A DNA stretch of 14,085 bases from CAZOEL01 sp964578835 (GCA_964578835.1 CAZOEL010000118.1:1-14085), one strand, 5' to 3'. Shown: positions 1 through 6,396, counted from the stretch's first letter. Notes: generated by a model from the sequence alone, not told the origin. A program made the numbers and translations.

Positions 1-56
1 CCACCATTCGCCTTTATGACTTCTATGATCTCTTTATAGGGGGCTACAGTTTCCAC
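1..56 (-). CDS. Start of a probable BamD-like subunit of class II benzoyl-CoA reductase (partial)
   Basis: Only the first 18 codons are in the window. Reading leftward from a GTG at 56-54 gives VETVAPYKEIIEVIKANGG before the edge. A GGAG ribosome binding site (complement of 64-67) lies 7 bases upstream of the GTG, and the gene starts 20 bases after the bamC stop, so it is almost certainly in the same transcript. In Geobacter-type bam clusters the gene after bamC is bamD, an iron-sulfur protein related to heterodisulfide reductase subunits, and the N-terminal pattern (APY..II..IK..GG) fits my memory of that family. The fragment is too short to show a cluster motif, so the identity rests mainly on position. 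Confidence 0.55.
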   Translation of the reverse strand, partial: METVAPYKEIIEVIKANG

Positions 57-76
57 TGTTTTTCTCCGTAAATGTG

Positions 77-607
77 TTAGCCCTTCTTAGCCAATCGGAC
101 GAAGGTATCGGCTACGTGCTCCAGCCCATGTCTGTTCACCAGCGCTTCCAATCCAACCTGCAACTCGTTCCACACCACATCTTCGTCGACTTCTTCTTCT
201 CTTTCCTCATAGATCAGGACATCATTGAGACACCATGTGACACAGAGCGGAGCTTCTTCGCCTTCACACATGTCGCATTTCAGAGGAAGGCCGGAATCGG
301 GCTCCTTAAAAGCCTCTCGCGATGGGCAGGCAGCTCGGCAGAAGGCGCACTCCTCGTATTCCTTTCCGTCGACGATGTATTTATCTCTGCCCATGCACTC
401 GGCCGGGGCATTCTCACCCGCGAACACCGGAAGGAATATGTCTTTAAGACGATAGGTAACGATGCGAATGCGCGACCTTGCGGGATTGTTGCTGCTGTAT
501 TTCGGCTCGGCGTGATAGGCGGAGCACATCACTTCGCAGGTACGGCAGCCATTGCACTTGTCAGCGTCAATTTTGATTGTCTTGATCGTCTTTTTAATCT
601 TGGCCAT
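77..607 (-). CDS. bamC: BamC-like ferredoxin subunit of class II benzoyl-CoA reductase
   Basis: This 176-residue cytoplasmic iron-sulfur protein is the predicted electron donor to BamB in the ATP-independent reduction of benzoyl-CoA. The sequence shows a CxxCxxCxxxC motif at C18, C21, C24 and C28, a lone C71, a CxxCxxxC set at C87, C90 and C94, and C111, C114, C122 and C126. These twelve cysteines are enough for three [4Fe-4S] clusters. An acidic stretch around residues 134-143 precedes a helical tail ending in AKKG. The length matches BamC of Geobacter as I know it. The ATG at 607 overlaps the end of bamB by 14 bases, which suggests translational coupling. There is no signal peptide or Tat motif, unlike the exported DMSO-reductase-type ferredoxin subunits that share part of this fold. 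An AOR-associated ferredoxin of another pathway is the main alternative. Confidence 0.85.
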   Translation of the reverse strand: MAKIKKTIKTIKIDADKCNGCRTCEVMCSAYHAEPKYSSNNPARSRIRIVTYRLKDIFLPVFAGENAPAECMGRDKYIVDGKEYEECAFCRAACPSREAFKEPDSGLPLKCDMCEGEEAPLCVTWCLNDVLIYEEREEEVDEDVVWNELQVGLEALVNRHGLEHVADTFVRLAKKG

Positions 608-2564
608 TTTTCAATATTCCTCTCTGTTCCAGGTCATCGGCAACGTAATCCAGATCCAATTCATGCAATCTTTCCCTGGTGGGAACACCGTCGTAATTCC
701 ACCCCTTGAACTTGTAATAGGTAGTCAGGAGGTTCTCCTCGAGATCGGGGAATCGATGCTTCCAATGATCTTCTGGCGGCTTCTCATCGGCTCTGGCCAT
801 GCCTCTCACATTGTTGAACGCTCTATGCAGGTTCCGGCTTCTGTTGACTATCTTCTTGAGGTCGTCTTCATCCATGTCCATACCGGTCGCGGCCGAAATG
901 AATTTCGGGTAATTGTGGATGTGATAAGGCGGCTTCAGGCAGAATGATCCCATACCGGCGCACAACCCGAGGGCGTCATCGATGTTATGCAGCATCTCCA
1001 TCCAATCCACGATTTCACTGGAGATTTCAGGAGTCGGGTAATGTGGATTCGAGTTTTCCCCGCGAGGCTCCCAATCCAGGAGGTACTTCTTGAACTTTTC
1101 ATCGGGAAGCTGTGGCCAATCCTTCACAAAGGCCTCTCTATCCTCTTTGGAGGGAAAAGCGGCCTGGGGCCAATTCCCTTCGATCTGGGTGATGCTGATT
1201 TTCTCGTTGGTTGCGAACATCAGGTAATAAAGGGGATCGAGCATTCCCAGCTTGACATTCATCTGTTCATGCTTCTTGATGGTGTTATGGTCGAATTTTT
1301 CAGCCCCTTTGCCAATCCTTCTCGCCGCCCAATACGTGCCGTCGGCCAGGATGTCTCCAATGCCTTCACGCCGGGCGACCCGGTCGAGCAGCCAGAAGAA
1401 TCTGCCCTCGTTATCTTTCGGACACCCTTCGAAGTCCGCATCGGTCAGAATGCCGGCTTCATAGAGCTCAACGCCGAAGGCCAAAATCTGCGGGGTTGAA
1501 AACGAATCCAATCCATACTCAAATGCGCGCTTGCAAATTCTCCAGGTGAAATCCAGATCGTCCACAAAGGCAGCCATGGCATAGGTAAGCTTCGAGAAGC
1601 ATTTCATCATGTACGGCGGGACATCCTTGTGAACAATGAGCGCTCCGCATTGCTGCGGACAGTTGAAGCAACTGAGGAACCGCTTTATCGCGTCTCTTTG
1701 GCTTTTATCCCAACTCTCCTCAATTTCCTTGGTCCAGAAGTTCTTTCTCCTCACGCGCGCATTTCCCCAGGCGAAGCCTTCCGTATGCCATTTCTCATCG
1801 GTGTGCTTCATCATCTGAGGCGAGCCAATCCCGGACATGATGGTCATTACGCCTGGAATAAGATTGGTATTCCGGTAGTTTATATAATCTTTGAGATCCT
1901 TCATATGTTGAAGGAATTCAGTACCCCTGGCGAGGTGGATATCCTTCGTGCCACGGACGGCTATGGCCTTAATGCCTTTGTCTCCCATAACGGCGCCGCC
2001 CCCGCCTCTGCTGGAGCTTGACCTGGACTGCTCAATGGAAGCCGTGAAGCATCGGTTTTCACCGGCAAGACCGATTGCGGCCACCTGGGCGTTCGGCTGC
2101 CCCAGCTCCTCCCGTATGAGGTCTTGCGTTTCAACAGCGCCTTTGCCCTTCAAATGGGTGGCGTCGCGTATCTCCACCTTGTCGTTGTGTATCCACAAAT
2201 AGACCAATTTCGGGGACTTGCCACGGATGATAATCTTATCGTAACCCGCATATTTCAACTCCGCCGACCAAAAACCGCCCATCATCGGATACGCGAGCAA
2301 ATCCGTCTGAGGAGAAATAAAGCTGACAAGGGTGCGGTTGGCGCTGAAAGCTGGAGTGCCACACAAAAGACCGGTGCTGAATATCAGCAGATTCTCAGGA
2401 TCAAAGGCTTTCGTTTCAGGGGGAACCCTGTCCCAGTGAATTTTGACGCTGGTTCCAAGACCTCCCAGATGAAGCTCTGTCATTTTCGGATCGCTTTCCA
2501 CCCGTTCGACGTTTCCTGTAGTCAAATCGATTTCCAGGTTATACCCTGTCTCTGCGTATCTCAT
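594..2564 (-). CDS. bamB: BamB-like catalytic subunit of class II benzoyl-CoA reductase (AOR family, tungsten enzyme)
   Basis: This 656-residue protein belongs to the aldehyde:ferredoxin oxidoreductase family. BamB proteins carry a tungsten-bis-pterin and reduce benzoyl-CoA to cyclohexa-1,5-diene-1-carbonyl-CoA without ATP. The N-terminal pterin-binding region is intact (LGGLGTSVK at 32-40, MMGGFW at 94-99, SSSSRGGGGAVMGDKG at 182-197). The cluster ligands CxxCxxxC are C299, C302 and C306, with the distant fourth cysteine at C535 (LGLCAG). Other conserved-looking active-site residues are H254, E257 and H260 in KHTDEKWH, and C322 in MMKCF, which matches the tungsten ligand position I recall for Geobacter BamB. 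Full length agrees with that family (about 650 residues) and similarity to it appears to run end to end. A GAGGTGAG ribosome binding site precedes the ATG. The next gene downstream is bamC; moeA lies 144 bases upstream. Non-benzoyl AOR paralogues are possible but less likely given BamC. Confidence 0.88.
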   Translation of the reverse strand: MRYAETGYNLEIDLTTGNVERVESDPKMTELHLGGLGTSVKIHWDRVPPETKAFDPENLLIFSTGLLCGTPAFSANRTLVSFISPQTDLLAYPMMGGFWSAELKYAGYDKIIIRGKSPKLVYLWIHNDKVEIRDATHLKGKGAVETQDLIREELGQPNAQVAAIGLAGENRCFTASIEQSRSSSSRGGGGAVMGDKGIKAIAVRGTKDIHLARGTEFLQHMKDLKDYINYRNTNLIPGVMTIMSGIGSPQMMKHTDEKWHTEGFAWGNARVRRKNFWTKEIEESWDKSQRDAIKRFLSCFNCPQQCGALIVHKDVPPYMMKCFSKLTYAMAAFVDDLDFTWRICKRAFEYGLDSFSTPQILAFGVELYEAGILTDADFEGCPKDNEGRFFWLLDRVARREGIGDILADGTYWAARRIGKGAEKFDHNTIKKHEQMNVKLGMLDPLYYLMFATNEKISITQIEGNWPQAAFPSKEDREAFVKDWPQLPDEKFKKYLLDWEPRGENSNPHYPTPEISSEIVDWMEMLHNIDDALGLCAGMGSFCLKPPYHIHNYPKFISAATGMDMDEDDLKKIVNRSRNLHRAFNNVRGMARADEKPPEDHWKHRFPDLEENLLTTYYKFKGWNYDGVPTRERLHELDLDYVADDLEQRGILKNGQD

Positions 2565-2708
2565 TTGTTCTCACCTCTAGGTATCGGGTTGTTCATATTT
2601 ATTGCCCCTTGCGTATGGACTTTTGATGCCGACAGCCGGACCAATCGTCCAACTACATCCGGCTGAAATAGATATGGTCGTTATCGCTCTTCAAACGAAA
2701 GGCTTCAG

Positions 2709-3884
2709 TTAACGCCTCCTTCTGGAACAATCCGAGGCAGAGGCAGAGTCCTCCTTCTGAAGGCCCTTGGGGTTAAGAGGCGAAGGCTTCCCCAAAGGAA
2801 CCAGGGAAGCTCTTTGAAGTCCCGTGTTGCCTTCGTTTCCTTCAGCGAAAGAGTCGATGAGGGAGGGAGGGCCATTCATGTCGCGCCAATGAGATCTGGC
2901 CTCGGATGCGTCGAGCGCATTCTGATGGCCCATCATTTTGAAAATCGCAGGTCTTATGAATTGCTCGAACGAGAGCATCACAGCGGAAGGATTACCCGGC
3001 AATCCAAAAATGAGCTTCTTATCTATTGTACCGAATATTGTAGGTTTTCCTCGCTTAACAAATATGCTCGAAAACCTCATGTCTATTCCCAGGGCTGCAA
3101 GAGATTTCTGAACCAGATCGTATTTGCCCATGGATAAGCCGCCGGAGGTGATGATGACATCCGCGCTGAGCGCTTCGGAGAGCAGGGACTGCTGTTTTTC
3201 CAGATTGTCCGGCGCTATCCCGAGGCAAAGAGGAACGGCTCCGGACTCCGCGACCTGCGCCGCCAGAGTATAGAGATTCGAGCACATGGACTTCCAGGGC
3301 GAGGCCGGCTCATGAAAGTCGGTCAACTCGTCGCCGGTCGACAGAATGGCGACGACAGGCTTCTGATGAACATAGACATACGCCCTTCGCACGGTCGCCA
3401 ACACCCCAACTTCTACAGGGCTTATGACGTCCCCGGCGCGCAGGACCACCTGGCCTTTTCTGAGAGATTCCCCGCGCAAGCGAATGCCGTCGCCGCACCC
3501 CGGATCGTAGCCGCACAAGACATAACCGTCAGCTTCCTCGGCATCTTCCAGCTTCACGACGGTATCGGCGCCTTCGGGCACAAACCCTCCGGTCATTATT
3601 CGAACCGCTTCGCCATCTCCTATAATTGCCTCATACGGCCTACCAGCTGGCGATTCCCCAACAATTTTAAGGCGAACCGGCTGCAGCCTCGAAGCGCCGT
3701 TGAGAGAAGAATGACGCACAGCGTAGCCATCCATCGCGGAGACATTCGAGCCGGGAAAATCCTCGGTAACCACCACATCCTGAGCAAGGACTCTTCTCAG
3801 TGAATCGAGAATATGCACGCTTTCGCGCCCCAGGACAGGCGTTGCATCCAGAATCCGCTTCCGCGCCTCATCAAGATCGATCAT
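2709..3884 (-). CDS. moeA: Molybdopterin molybdenumtransferase MoeA, with aberrant C-terminus
   Basis: MoeA inserts molybdate or tungstate into adenylylated molybdopterin, the last common step of cofactor synthesis. Residues 1-319 are typical: SAMDGYA at 49-55, MTGG and PEGADTVV at 97-110, STGDEL at 182-187, the MPT-binding TSGGLSMGKYD at 246-256, and GLPGNPSAVMLSFE at 294-307. After FKMMGH (residue 319) the family normally continues with a small beta-barrel domain IV ending with motifs such as QGS and IVPEGV. Here the remaining 72 residues are low complexity, rich in Ser, Pro and Lys, and end in RRRR. A different frame at about 2705-2735 reads RIVPEGGVN, which resembles the lost domain, so one or more frameshifts are likely. 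The gene lies upstream of bamB on the same strand and may serve the tungsten cofactor of BamB. A GAGG site lies 7 bases before the ATG. Confidence 0.85.
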   Translation of the reverse strand: MIDLDEARKRILDATPVLGRESVHILDSLRRVLAQDVVVTEDFPGSNVSAMDGYAVRHSSLNGASRLQPVRLKIVGESPAGRPYEAIIGDGEAVRIMTGGFVPEGADTVVKLEDAEEADGYVLCGYDPGCGDGIRLRGESLRKGQVVLRAGDVISPVEVGVLATVRRAYVYVHQKPVVAILSTGDELTDFHEPASPWKSMCSNLYTLAAQVAESGAVPLCLGIAPDNLEKQQSLLSEALSADVIITSGGLSMGKYDLVQKSLAALGIDMRFSSIFVKRGKPTIFGTIDKKLIFGLPGNPSAVMLSFEQFIRPAIFKMMGHQNALDASEARSHWRDMNGPPSLIDSFAEGNEGNTGLQRASLVPLGKPSPLNPKGLQKEDSASASDCSRRRR

Positions 3885-4003
3885 GCTAAAACCTCATAGA
3901 GCTCATTGGACTTCTTGCTGAAACTCTCTTCTTATGAAACTTCCTGACGGCCAAAATGAACTTTCGTTATCTGAAATTAGGGGGCAAGTATTAATTCACG
4001 AGC

Positions 4004-4040
4004 AAAAACACGCCTGGCGGTGAAGAATGCCAACCGGCGC
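4004..4040 (-). terminator. Terminator-like hairpin after the modE-like gene
   Basis: Read on the minus strand, GCGCC (4040-4036) and TGGC (4032-4029) pair with GCCA (4018-4015) and GGCGT (4014-4010). This makes a 9-bp stem with one G-U pair, a 3-base bulge (GGT) and a 10-base loop, followed after one base by five T residues (4008-4004). It lies about 190 bases beyond the modE-like stop and about 120 bases before moeA. It could therefore end the regulator transcript and leave moeA-bam to a separate promoter, or act as an attenuator. The bulge makes the stem moderate in strength. Confidence 0.4.
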
Positions 4041-4063
4041 TTTGATTATGCAGATCCTTCAGG

Positions 4064-4075
4064 CCGCATCAATGC
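4064..4075. promoter_or_regulatory. Short motif CCGCATCAATGC shared with the hydroxylase upstream region
   Basis: The same 12 bases occur at 6182-6193. Both copies lie about 180-205 bases upstream of a metalloenzyme-related operon (moeA-bam here, the hydroxylase operon there). The core GCAT-CA-ATGC is a short dyad, extended by one pair in the second copy. Exact 12-base matches arise by chance in a window of this size, so only the parallel placement supports a role. Confidence 0.2.
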
Positions 4076-4091
4076 TTGCCCGCTGCAGTTA

Positions 4092-4121
4092 ATAACTACA
4101 ATATAGCTGCGATGTAGTTAT
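4092..4121. promoter_or_regulatory. Perfect 9-bp inverted repeat upstream of moeA, candidate operator
   Basis: ATAACTACA (4092-4100) and TGTAGTTAT (4113-4121) are perfect inverted copies separated by 12 bases, with arm centres 21 bases apart, which suits a dimeric DNA-binding protein on one face of the helix. The site lies between the modE-like gene and moeA, 208 bases from the moeA start. The right arm runs into TTATGCCA (4118-4125), close to the half-site TGACATAA seen at other sites in this window. The regulator that binds here is not known from the sequence. Confidence 0.35.
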
Positions 4122-4231
4122 GCCATATCGAGAAGAACGATTTCAATATGTTAATTTTAACCCATACCACGGCGGGCCAAGCTTTGCCCAAAGAGAGATC
4201 TTCAGAGGTCAGCAGGAAGGGTTTATTGTTA

Positions 4232-4600
4232 TCAATTTGCTTCTTCACCACTTTTGGCCGAAAAAGGGAGCAGCTCGCGGGCTTTCTTCATAGCTTCTTT
4301 CTCCACCTCAGCACACCAGAGAAGATACCTGTCCATAATCATCCTTCCCGATTCCGTGAGCTGGTATCCGTCTCTCTTGCTGCCATTGTGCTCGATGAGC
4401 TTGAGCCCCATGATGTCTTCGCTTCTCTTGATCTTTCCCCATGCAGCCCGGTAGGACATGCCCACATCTTCAGCCGCCTTCCTCAGGGATCCAAACTGCT
4501 CTATTTTTGATAGTAGAATTGCTCTCCCAAGGCCGAAATACACCCCTTCCGCCGTTTCAAGCCAAAGGCGCACTCTGATCGCAGGAATCTCTTTTTTCAT
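4232..4600 (-). CDS. ModE N-terminal-domain regulator without a metal-binding domain
   Basis: This 122-residue protein is a LysR/ModE-type winged helix-turn-helix. Residues 26-60 carry the helix-turn-helix (IEQFGSLRKAAEDVGMSYRA at 33-52, then AWGKIKRSE), followed by a wing (GSKRDGYQLTESG at 73-85) and a C-terminal helix likely used for dimerisation. ModE family members control molybdate and tungstate uptake and molybdoenzyme genes. Full ModE has two C-terminal molbindin domains of roughly 140 residues that sense the oxyanion; they are absent here. Any sensing must therefore come from a partner protein, or the protein senses something else. Its neighbours are moeA, bamBC and a molybdenum hydroxylase operon, so a metal- or cofactor-linked role is likely. 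A good promoter (4742-4769) lies upstream, and an 18-bp repeated motif (4716-4733) sits at the start of its transcript, suggesting self-regulation. The ribosome binding site is weak. Confidence 0.8.
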   Translation of the reverse strand: MKKEIPAIRVRLWLETAEGVYFGLGRAILLSKIEQFGSLRKAAEDVGMSYRAAWGKIKRSEDIMGLKLIEHNGSKRDGYQLTESGRMIMDRYLLWCAEVEKEAMKKARELLPFSAKSGEEAN

Positions 4601-4683
4601 GTTTACGCTCGTCCAAGGGGAATAATCCCGTGAGGATATTCAGGAATTGAGCCGGAAAGCGTCTTTTCCCGCCCCCCGGGCGT

Positions 4684-4701
4684 CGAGCCGGCTTCGGCTC
4701 G
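4684..4701 (-). other. GC-rich hairpin in the leader of the modE-like gene
   Basis: CGAGCCG (4684-4690) and CGGCTCG (4695-4701) form a perfect 7-bp stem with a 4-base loop. It lies within the roughly 130-base untranslated leader predicted from the promoter at 4742-4769. It has no T-run, so it is not a standard terminator. I could not match the leader to any known molybdenum-cofactor riboswitch by eye. Confidence 0.35.
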
Positions 4702-4715
4702 CGAATAGGGCATAT

Positions 4716-4733
4716 ATGCATATTTTGACATAA
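4716..4733 (+). promoter_or_regulatory. 18-bp motif, copy A, at the start of the modE-like transcript
   Basis: ATGCATATTTTGACATAA. It holds two CATA half-sites 10 bases apart (4719 and 4729), on the same face of the helix, and overlaps the palindrome ATATGCATAT (4715-4724). It begins 9 bases downstream of the -10 box of the minus-strand promoter, so a protein bound here would block transcription of the modE-like gene. Similar copies lie at 6096-6113 and 6246-6263. Confidence 0.45.
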
Positions 4734-4741
4734 CGGCGTTA

Positions 4742-4769
4742 AGTATAAAACCAAAGCTTGCAGAGTCAA
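4742..4769 (-). promoter_or_regulatory. Sigma70-type promoter for the modE-like gene
   Basis: On the minus strand, TTGACT (4769-4764) and TATACT (4747-4742) are separated by 16 bases, each one mismatch from consensus. Transcription would begin near 4735, about 135 bases before the modE-like start codon and next to motif copy A. Confidence 0.6.
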
Positions 4770-4953
4770 GAGAAATCGCCATGAAGCCGCGGCCGCACTT
4801 TATTCGTCTTCGTTCTTCTTGAACACTCCAGCCGAGAATGTTATGCTCGCGCATGTTATGCTAAAGTTGATACAATGAGTTATCAGCTCAAGCGATTGGA
4901 TTTCCTGTATTATCAACATAGAAGAAACCTTTGAAGAAATTAGTGAGGACGAT

Positions 4954-5706
4954 GTGACACGCGCATATATCGGCTTTGACGACACGGACAACCTGGATTC
5001 GGATAGGGGAACGGGTAAGCTCGCACGGTGGTTCGAGAGGGAATTGCCGGAAGGATGCGGCGTATGGGGAGTGGTGCGCCAGCAGCTTTTGGTTCATGAA
5101 AAAATCCCCTACACTTCGCATAACAGCAGCGCCTGCGTTGTTGTTGAAATGCCGGACTTGGACTTTCTGGACGATCTTGTCTCAAGGGCCGTTATTCATC
5201 TTGAACGTTACGCCCTCGAAGGAAGCGACCCGGGTCTTTGCGTCGCCCATGAAGGGAATGCTTCGCTCCCGCGGCTGATTGCGTTTAGCCAAAAATGCGC
5301 CAGCCGGGTCCTGACTCAAAAGGATGCTCTGGAAGCCGCGCGCAATCTGCATCTTTCCGGCCACGGCGGCACAAACGACGGCATCATAGGCGCCGCCGCC
5401 GCGGTCGGACTCACAGCGCACGGGTGGAGCGGCAGATTCATCGAGCTCGGGAAGCTGCGCGACTTGCCTGAAAGCGTTCGCGTATCTGAGCTTGAAAGGC
5501 TGAACATCCTCGCCGTCTCACTGGATCGCGACGGAAAAGCTCCGGCCCCTGAAGATGTGGTGCTGACAAAGGGCTGGCTTCGTCCACGCCTGTGGGGGAA
5601 CAGGCCCATCCTTCCCGTTATTCCCGACGGGGACGGCGCGTGGGAATCGCTGGGAGGAAAGCGCAGAAAAGGGCATAATGAGAAGCTTATCGCTCTCAAT
5701 GCTTAA
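4954..5706 (+). CDS. TiaS-like (DUF1743-type) stand-alone protein of unknown role
   Basis: This 250-residue protein begins with IGFDDTDNLDSDRGTGKLA (residues 6-24). This resembles the ATP-binding kinase-like domain of archaeal TiaS, tRNA(Ile2) agmatidine synthetase, where the motif is GIDDTDS followed by a Gly/Thr-rich stretch. A second Gly-rich block, GHGGTNDGIIGAAAAVGL at about residues 135-152, fits the rest of that domain. The OB-fold and zinc ribbon that bind tRNA in archaeal TiaS are absent, so tRNA modification is unlikely and the substrate is unknown. The start is a GTG at 4954 with AGGA five bases upstream (4945-4948); the overlapping ATG at 4952 runs straight into a stop. The gene is transcribed away from the modE-like gene, towards the molybdenum hydroxylase operon, which hints at a role in cofactor or enzyme maturation. 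Confidence 0.65.
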   Translation: MTRAYIGFDDTDNLDSDRGTGKLARWFERELPEGCGVWGVVRQQLLVHEKIPYTSHNSSACVVVEMPDLDFLDDLVSRAVIHLERYALEGSDPGLCVAHEGNASLPRLIAFSQKCASRVLTQKDALEAARNLHLSGHGGTNDGIIGAAAAVGLTAHGWSGRFIELGKLRDLPESVRVSELERLNILAVSLDRDGKAPAPEDVVLTKGWLRPRLWGNRPILPVIPDGDGAWESLGGKRRKGHNEKLIALNA

Positions 5707-5794
5707 TCAGCCTCAAGGCAAATACGCGAGTCGCCGGCGCGGGGCAAAGCAATCAAAACGCTTATAGCGCCATTCCTCTATCGACTCACCCGAT

Positions 5795-5835
5795 GCGAGC
5801 GGCAGCCGAATCTATCGCGCCTGGCTGCCGCTCGC
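5795..5835 (+). terminator. Strong hairpin after the TiaS-like gene, possible terminator
   Basis: GCGAGCGGCAGCC (5795-5807) and GGCTGCCGCTCGC (5823-5835) are perfect 13-base inverted copies around a 15-base loop. The sequence after it (TCCCATTCTTCATTT) is only partly T-rich, so it is either a weak intrinsic terminator for the gene ending at 5706 or a structure that protects the transcript end. Confidence 0.45.
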
Positions 5836-6095
5836 TCCCATTCTTCATTTCGAGCGCCGGGCCAAGGCCCTCTCACCATCACAAAAATCATCGGTTGCCA
5901 TCTCCACAAGTCGCCTTCGGCTCAGATGAGAGGAAGGCGCGCTAGACAATCGCAGGCTTAACCATCCTCCCACCCATAATTCACTACAATGAACCAAGAA
6001 GGCCCACCCCAACTTCTACCGCCTCAATACACCTCGCCCGCGCCACACGCTCAACATGTTAGAATTGATAGATTTGATCACCGCTATTAAGCGAA

Positions 6096-6113
6096 ATGCA
6101 GATTCTGACATAA
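6096..6113 (+). promoter_or_regulatory. 18-bp motif, copy D, just upstream of a -35 box
   Basis: ATGCAGATTCTGACATAA, identical to copy A at 16 of 18 positions. It ends 7 bases before the TTGACA of the promoter candidate at 6121, a typical position for an activator. It is in the same orientation as copy B. Confidence 0.4.
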
Positions 6114-6120
6114 ATACTTC

Positions 6121-6165
6121 TTGACATGAGAGCACAATTTGCTATTAGACTTTATTCACTATAAT
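6121..6165 (+). promoter_or_regulatory. Promoter candidates for the molybdenum hydroxylase operon
   Basis: TTGACA (6121-6126) is followed after 16 bases by TATTAG (6143-6148, four of six). A perfect TATAAT lies at 6160-6165 with a poor -35 (TTTGCT, 6138-6143). Either would give a leader of more than 200 bases containing motif copy B. The poor match of one box in each pair suggests the promoter may need an activator. Confidence 0.4.
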
Positions 6166-6200
6166 GAAATTTATTCGCAGACCGCATCAATGCGAAGGAA

Positions 6201-6240
6201 ATAAGGAAAACCGAGACAAGCTGAGCAAGCATAAGGAAAA
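6201..6240 (+). repeat. Two direct copies of ATAAGGAAAA, 30 bp apart
   Basis: ATAAGGAAAA occurs at 6201-6210 and 6231-6240, exactly three helical turns apart, immediately before motif copy B. The spacing suggests protein binding on one face, but the sequence is simple and A-rich. Confidence 0.3.
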
Positions 6241-6245
6241 TTCAT

Positions 6246-6263
6246 ATGCATAAAATGTCATAA
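6246..6263 (+). promoter_or_regulatory. 18-bp motif, copy B, upstream of the hydroxylase operon
   Basis: ATGCATAAAATGTCATAA, matching copy A at 14 of 18 positions with the same 10-base spacing of the CATA half-sites (6249 and 6259). It lies 134 bases before the FAD-subunit start and includes a CATAAT that could itself be a -10 box. Confidence 0.45.
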
Positions 6264-6396
6264 TTCGCGACCTCTTGGATGGGATTCAGCCTCATCGGGA
6301 AAGGGCGGCGCATCCCTTACCAATTTGATTCCAATCCAATAAAGGCGGTTTCTTATCACCATAACCCTTGCACCCCATTGATGAAGGAGAAGGGAA

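Larger units (their letters stand above)
5707..6396. other. 690-bp intergenic regulatory region ahead of the hydroxylase operon
   Basis: I see no credible gene here on either strand. The left half is GC-richer and holds a strong hairpin (5795-5835). The right half is AT-rich and holds motif copies D and B, a TTGACA promoter candidate, a shared 12-base motif (6182-6193) and two 10-base direct repeats (6201-6240). The last 30 bases contain the ribosome binding site AAGGAG (6384-6389) of the FAD-subunit gene. Confidence 0.7.

Noticed and set aside
74..709. A 211-codon open frame on the plus strand across bamC
   Set aside because: The opposite strand has twelve ordered cluster cysteines and a family-length protein; this frame shows no family features or ribosome binding site.
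3885..4231. A molybdenum-cofactor riboswitch upstream of moeA
   Set aside because: The gap has a terminator-like hairpin and an inverted repeat, but I could not match the conserved core of the Moco RNA family by eye. A covariance-model search would decide.
4603..4854. An 83-codon frame just upstream of the modE-like gene on the minus strand
   Set aside because: It runs over the promoter at 4742-4769 and motif copy A, has no good ribosome binding site and no recognisable protein.
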